Assembly (NCBI GenBank): GCA_963281155.1
Contig: CAUJLY010000001.1
Span: 1,116,001 to 1,180,000 of the forward strand
Source: Rhabditophanes sp. KR3021
Lineage: Eukaryota; Nematoda; Chromadorea; Rhabditida; Alloionematidae
Length of the DNA: 64,000 bases
Direction of reading: 5' to 3'
A model generated the notes under the pieces. It saw only the letters and a program-made list of their open reading frames with translations, was not told the DNA's origin and made no database searches. Positions 59,851 through 64,000 of the stretch are shown here, piece after piece; the first letter of the stretch is position 1, and each line of letters opens with the position of its first letter. A program made the position numbers and the translations under genes.

Positions 59851-60527
59851 AAGAAAATTGACGGCCAATAAACATTTCTTTTTTTTGTCTTTATCCATTA
59901 GATAATGATATCACATATTTTCACTTTTACATACCGGAATATCTGGCAACAATACTTATTTTTATTATTAAATTGATTTGAGCTATTACTTCTAAAAGCA
60001 AGGGCATTTTAAATTGATTTTTATAATTAAAACACTCCTTATTATTTATTTGTTCTCCTTAATAATTATTTGTTCTTATTTATATTTTTCATTAAACAAC
60101 AAACAGTCTACACATTTGTTGATCATTTAGTTATTCACATCATATAAGTTCTAATCACATTTCTTATTGAAACCTAATATCCCCTAACAATCTTTTTTTA
60201 ACATTACTCAATTTGAACTTACCTTTCCATTTAATCTAAAACCAAATTTATAAATAACTGAATCATCAAAAATGTAGATAACCAGCCACATTAATACAAA
60301 TAATAACATGTTGTACCCTTCTTTTTTTAATTGCTTTACCATTATTCATACTTATTCGGCATAAAAAACGAAGACTGACACTTATCCTATCAAATTATGA
60401 TTACTTGTCCTATCAAATTACCTTTAATCTCCCTACCCTTCCAGGACCATTCTAAAATCCATCCAAATTTACCTGACAACCCAACCCAATATTAGGCAAT
60501 TAACCACAGGTCCCTGAATAAATCACG

Positions 60528-62787
60528 ATGCCATCGGCTCCCCGATTTATCCAAAAGCCCTCCATTCAACAAACTCCGACCGGAGATTTGTTGATGGAAT
60601 GTTCCCTGGAAGCCGACCCAATTCCAACTATCACCTGGCAACATTCAGGCAATCCTATAACAGCTGGTGGTAGAGTTACATTGGAGCTCAATTTAATTAC
60701 AGGATCTCAATATAAGGCTATCTTGTTGATTAAGGAACCTAATGCTGGGGATGGAGGTAAAACTTCAACTTTAAAATTAAAATCGTAATTAATCATTTTA
60801 TAGGTACATATAAATGCACCAGCTCAAATCAACTCGGTGAATCAAATGCCAACATTAATCTTAATTTTGCTGGAGGAGGTGATGACAAACCACCCTCTAA
60901 AGGACCTATTTTTGTTGGCAAGCCATGTATCATTCCAAAAGATGGAGGGGCTCTAATTCTGATGGAATGCAAAGTTAAATCTCCTACTAAACCTACGGCT
61001 AGATGGTCGAAGGATGGGGTGGCTTTGAGTATTGGAGGTCTTTATCAGGATGTTTTTACTGATTTGGGCGATGGGATTTACGTTTGCCAGCTTGAGATTA
61101 GGGTAAATTTGTTTGATCTGATCCTTCTAAATTGTCATTCGTTTAGAAACCTTCTGCTGGTGATGCCGGCCAGTATCGCTGCAACATCAAGAATGATCAA
61201 GGCGAAACAAATGCTAATTTAAGTTTAAATTTCGAACAAGAAGAACCACCAGAACCCAAACCAAGATCTAAGAGATCACCCTCAAAGGACTCCAAATCCC
61301 GTGACCCTTCTAGGCCAGGAACTCCCCACAGAAAGAGATCAGAAAAAGAAAAAGCCGAACGTGCGGAAAGGAACAAATCCCGCGAAGGAACTCCCCGTAA
61401 ATCAACTCGCACCAGCAGAACTGCAACCCCAACCAAGGAAATAGCAATCAAAGAACAGCAAGAAAAGGAAAAGATGGATGTTGATGGTTTAAGTAAGTTT
61501 GGGGTCATTGATCTTTTAAGATGATCAATCATGTTAATTAATAATATTTTTTATAGGTGCAAAAAGACGGTCAGATGCACCGTTACCGCCAAAGGAAAAA
61601 AGGTCTCGGCAAAGGTCTTCTTCACCAATAGCTCCTGAAATGGCTGGACAAGCAGCAGCACATGCAGCAGCTGTTGATAGTACCAAAAAAGCTCCTGTTG
61701 TTCTTGAACCCATCAAGCCAATGGTAAGTCAAATTCTGTGTGCTACACCTTTTACTTCCTGCTCTTCTCATTACATACACGTAATCAACAAATATTTAAA
61801 GTTAATTGGTTTGTCTATACGCAAAATTCTCTTATTTGATGTATCTTCTTTTTTGTTGCAATGTGTTAATATTGTGATGTTTTGCTAAGAGAAGAAAGGT
61901 GCCACTTTTTAATTTATTAATAAAAGTTGGCTGTTTGCGTCGATTGAAAGGTGTGGTGAGGGGTTATTTTAATTGAGGCCTGTTGATGCTTACATTTTTA
62001 TGTTTAGGTTGTAACGATTGGGCAAAGTTGCTTGTTGCAGTGTTTGTTTCAATGTCATCAGACGACGAAGGTTTCTTGGTTTAGGGATGAGAAGTTGATT
62101 GAGGCGACGGAGCAGTCCCAGTCTTTTAATGGAAGTGTTGCGCAGTTGAGCATATCGAGATTTAGTGAGAATAAGGCGGGCAGGTATAAGGCCGTCGCTA
62201 GTTCCGAGTATGGTCAAATTGAGACGACGGCTATCATTAGATGTCAAGAAGAAAAGAAGGATGAGAAAAAAGACGAGAAGAAAAAAGATGAAAAGAAAAA
62301 AGATGAGAAAAAGGAAGAAGTCGATTTGTTGACTCCAGATAGAAACAGAGACAAAAGATCGAGTTCAAGAAAGTCCAGTGCAGGTAAAAATGAATTAGAA
62401 GCTGTTACGGCTGGCTTAAAAAGACGTTCTCATAGTAAATCGCCTTCTGTGGGAGTTGAGGATATTCCTAAAAAATCTGTTAAGACCGAAAATGGGGAAG
62501 ATAAAAGTATTAGAAAGTCTAAATCACCAGCCAGATTAGTAGAATTAAAGAAATCTGCTTCTCCATCAAGATTAGTAGAACTAAAAAAAGCCTCCTCACC
62601 TTCCCCTGCCCGTGACCTAAAAAAGGAACTTTCACCCGTACCACGTTCCACCCTCAAATCAGTAACCAAAGAAAAAACTCCAACCCCGTCTTCCCGCTCC
62701 TCATCCCGTCGCGGTACAGCAACATCCACCAAGGACGACAAAAGTGTAGCAGAAGATGTACGTTTAATCTTAAATTTCCCGAAATAA
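60528..62787 (+). CDS. unc-22: Twitchin, N-terminal part (giant muscle Ig/FnIII kinase)
   Basis: Exons 60528-60756, 60804-61102, 61147-61492, 61557-61723 and 62008 onward join in frame with proper GT/AG borders. The first Ig domain opens PRFIQKPSIQQTPTGDLL, which I recognise as the start of nematode twitchin. Ig2 holds FVGKPCIIPKDGGAL and CNIKNDQGETNANL. A basic Ser/Pro linker (residues ~205-345) and a third Ig domain (~347-432, CLLQCLFQC...SWFRDEKL) follow. A Lys/Glu run and KSP-type repeats (SKSPSVG, KSPARLVELKKSASP) come next. A GTACGT donor at 62758 probably ends exon 5 after residue 597. Without splicing the frame stops at 62787. Twitchin sits on muscle thick filaments and regulates contraction and relaxation. 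The rest (FnIII/Ig arrays and kinase) must lie beyond the window. Confidence 0.9.
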
Positions 62788-63287
62788 ACAACATCAAAAA
62801 TCACAGTAACATCACCTTTAATTAAAACGAATTTAATATAAAAAATTGCTACTAAAAATCAATTTTCCCTCCATTGTTCCCAACAACACGCTCAACTATT
62901 TACAGAAGCTCCAATTACGTCCAACCTTTTGCTTATTTGTATGGACTGATCATCATCTAAACTTTTTAATAGAAAGATATTCGCTTTTTTCGTCAACTTA
63001 ATGTTTGTTAGATCTAAGTTTTTGCAGAAGGTGAAGTTTCTTTTTTGTTCCATTGTTGTGGGATATACAAAAGTTTTACACTTCTTAGAACAATAATAGG
63101 AAAGCTGGGGTAGTGCTTTGGTTGTAGGTAGATTTTAAGAAGTCTTTTGTTGGTGATCGTTTTGAATTTTTCAATTCGGTTGGATTTTTGTTTTTTATCA
63201 CTTTTTATTAGTCTGGATATTTGTATCACTCAATTTTGTAAGGTTTAGTAAATTAAACCTAGTCCTATTTATTTTGTTTCTCTAAAC
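62788..63287. other. Intron or spacer after unc-22 exon 5
   Basis: No coding signal. A good acceptor-like TTTTTGCAG is present near 63019-63027, but the frame after it is short. Probably part of an unc-22 intron. Confidence 0.4.
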
Positions 63288-64000
63288 ATGACTTATTTTC
63301 CTAACCAACCTTTCACCGACAGTGATCTTCGAACACGCTTATCCTTCGAAAGCTTGCATTCAATTGATGCTAAAGTCCGTGATTGGAAAAGACGAAATCA
63401 TGAACAACAAATCCTAAATGCTGACAAAGATTATGAGTCTGATTCCGCTTCCATTCCACCACCTACTCCCCTTCCTTTGTTGAAAGATGATGAAAACAGT
63501 AGGAGAAAGTCGATGTCTGATATAAGGGCTTTCGTTATTACTAAATTACCTAAAGGAAATGCTAAGGCGAGTATATTAAGAACTATACTCGATTTTGACA
63601 CTCCTATTATTCCTGAAAATGAGTCCGATAATGAAAGTGATTTCAACCGGAAATCTCCTAATTTGTTTCTACGTGTTAATGGGCTTCAAAAGTGCAAATC
63701 AGCAACATCTAATTTATGCTCTCAACCTAAAGAAAGACCAAAACAAAGAAGAAACTCATTGACTAAGAACTTTATTTTACCCCAAAATAGACATCCACTA
63801 CTTCGATCGAAATCACTCTCCGACATCCATGAATTTGTCATAAACAAAATGAAAGAAGGTCGATGCAAGAAAAACATCCTCCTAGACATATTAGACCTAG
63901 CCGTTCCAATTCCTTCCGAAATAGACTCAATCAAGGATGAAATAGCAAGTTTAAAAGAATGGGCAGCCTCTTTAAAAGCAACCCAAATCCCCACCAGAAA
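63288..64000 (+). CDS. Unidentified Ser/Lys-rich ORF with an internal repeat, 3' end outside window
   Basis: ATG 63288 (MTYFPNQPFTDSDLRTRL) opens a frame uninterrupted to the window edge, 237 codons, with an in-frame TAA upstream at 63249. Two similar segments of about 35 residues recur: SMSDIRAFVITKLPKG...ASILRTILDFDTPIIPE and SLSDIHEFVINKMKEG...KNILLDILDLAVPIPSE. Both are preceded by RRKS- or RSKS-type basic-Ser sites. No membrane span or known domain. It is on the same strand as unc-22 and about 0.5 kb after its fifth exon. It could be an internal alternative first exon of unc-22 or a nested gene. The phase does not fit direct joining of the nearest acceptor to exon 5. Not recognised. Confidence 0.6.
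   Translation, partial: MTYFPNQPFTDSDLRTRLSFESLHSIDAKVRDWKRRNHEQQILNADKDYESDSASIPPPTPLPLLKDDENSRRKSMSDIRAFVITKLPKGNAKASILRTILDFDTPIIPENESDNESDFNRKSPNLFLRVNGLQKCKSATSNLCSQPKERPKQRRNSLTKNFILPQNRHPLLRSKSLSDIHEFVINKMKEGRCKKNILLDILDLAVPIPSEIDSIKDEIASLKEWAASLKATQIPTR

Noticed and set aside
61197..62804. Minus-strand ORFs of 60-124 codons
   Set aside because: Antisense shadows of unc-22 linker exons, which have matching splice sites and Ig homology on the plus strand.

Overview
This window reads as nuclear DNA of a nematode. The evidence is: an unmistakable 5' end of the muscle giant twitchin (unc-22) at the right edge; two serpentine-type receptors; introns of only 39-66 nt in most genes; very AT-rich intergenic DNA; and a spliced-leader (SL) RNA gene whose leader starts GGTTTA and ends CCCAGTTTGAG, with its donor, Sm site and 3' hairpin in place. 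The leader differs from the canonical SL1 in its middle, which together with the base composition suggests a divergent lineage (possibly Tylenchina), but I cannot fix the species.

Left half (1-29,714, minus strand): one gene. A 67-nt first exon with its own ATG (29,714), a 29-nt micro-exon and then a single open exon that runs from 28,680 past the left edge, about 28.7 kb. It encodes a very large protein made of more than 110 copies of an ~80-residue module. Two assembly-level oddities sit in it: an 8,505-bp (2,835-codon) tandem duplication with no substitutions in the stretches I compared, spanning 5,664-23,930, and a single extra C at 15,087 that breaks the frame only in the middle copy. 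A decayed, unidentified coding sequence lies antisense in its second intron.

Middle (29,715-36,826): about 7 kb of AT-rich DNA with no gene I can support.

Right half (36,827-60,500): small, mostly unrelated genes and many gene relics. In order: an acidic small membrane gene or relic; a secreted/membrane EGF+LNR protein resembling the Notch negative regulatory region; a serpentine receptor (minus); a relic exon; a delta-9 acyl-CoA desaturase; a two-domain granulin gene; small cysteine-rich ORFs; a CHK-type (ecdysteroid-kinase-like) gene; an ADP-ribosylglycohydrolase relic; a kelch fragment; the SL RNA gene; a divergent histone-H4-like ORF; a membrane-protein relic; an Hsp70/Hsp110-like gene ending in a possible CaaX box (CAIC); and a rhodopsin-like receptor.

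Right edge (60,528-64,000, plus strand): the first five exons of unc-22 (three Ig domains and a KSP-rich linker), then an unidentified ORF that continues beyond the window. No operon-like clustering is obvious. The most interesting items are the giant-repeat gene with its internal duplication, the SL RNA gene, the CaaX-ending Hsp110-like protein, the Notch-NRR-like protein, and the tail-degenerate H4.
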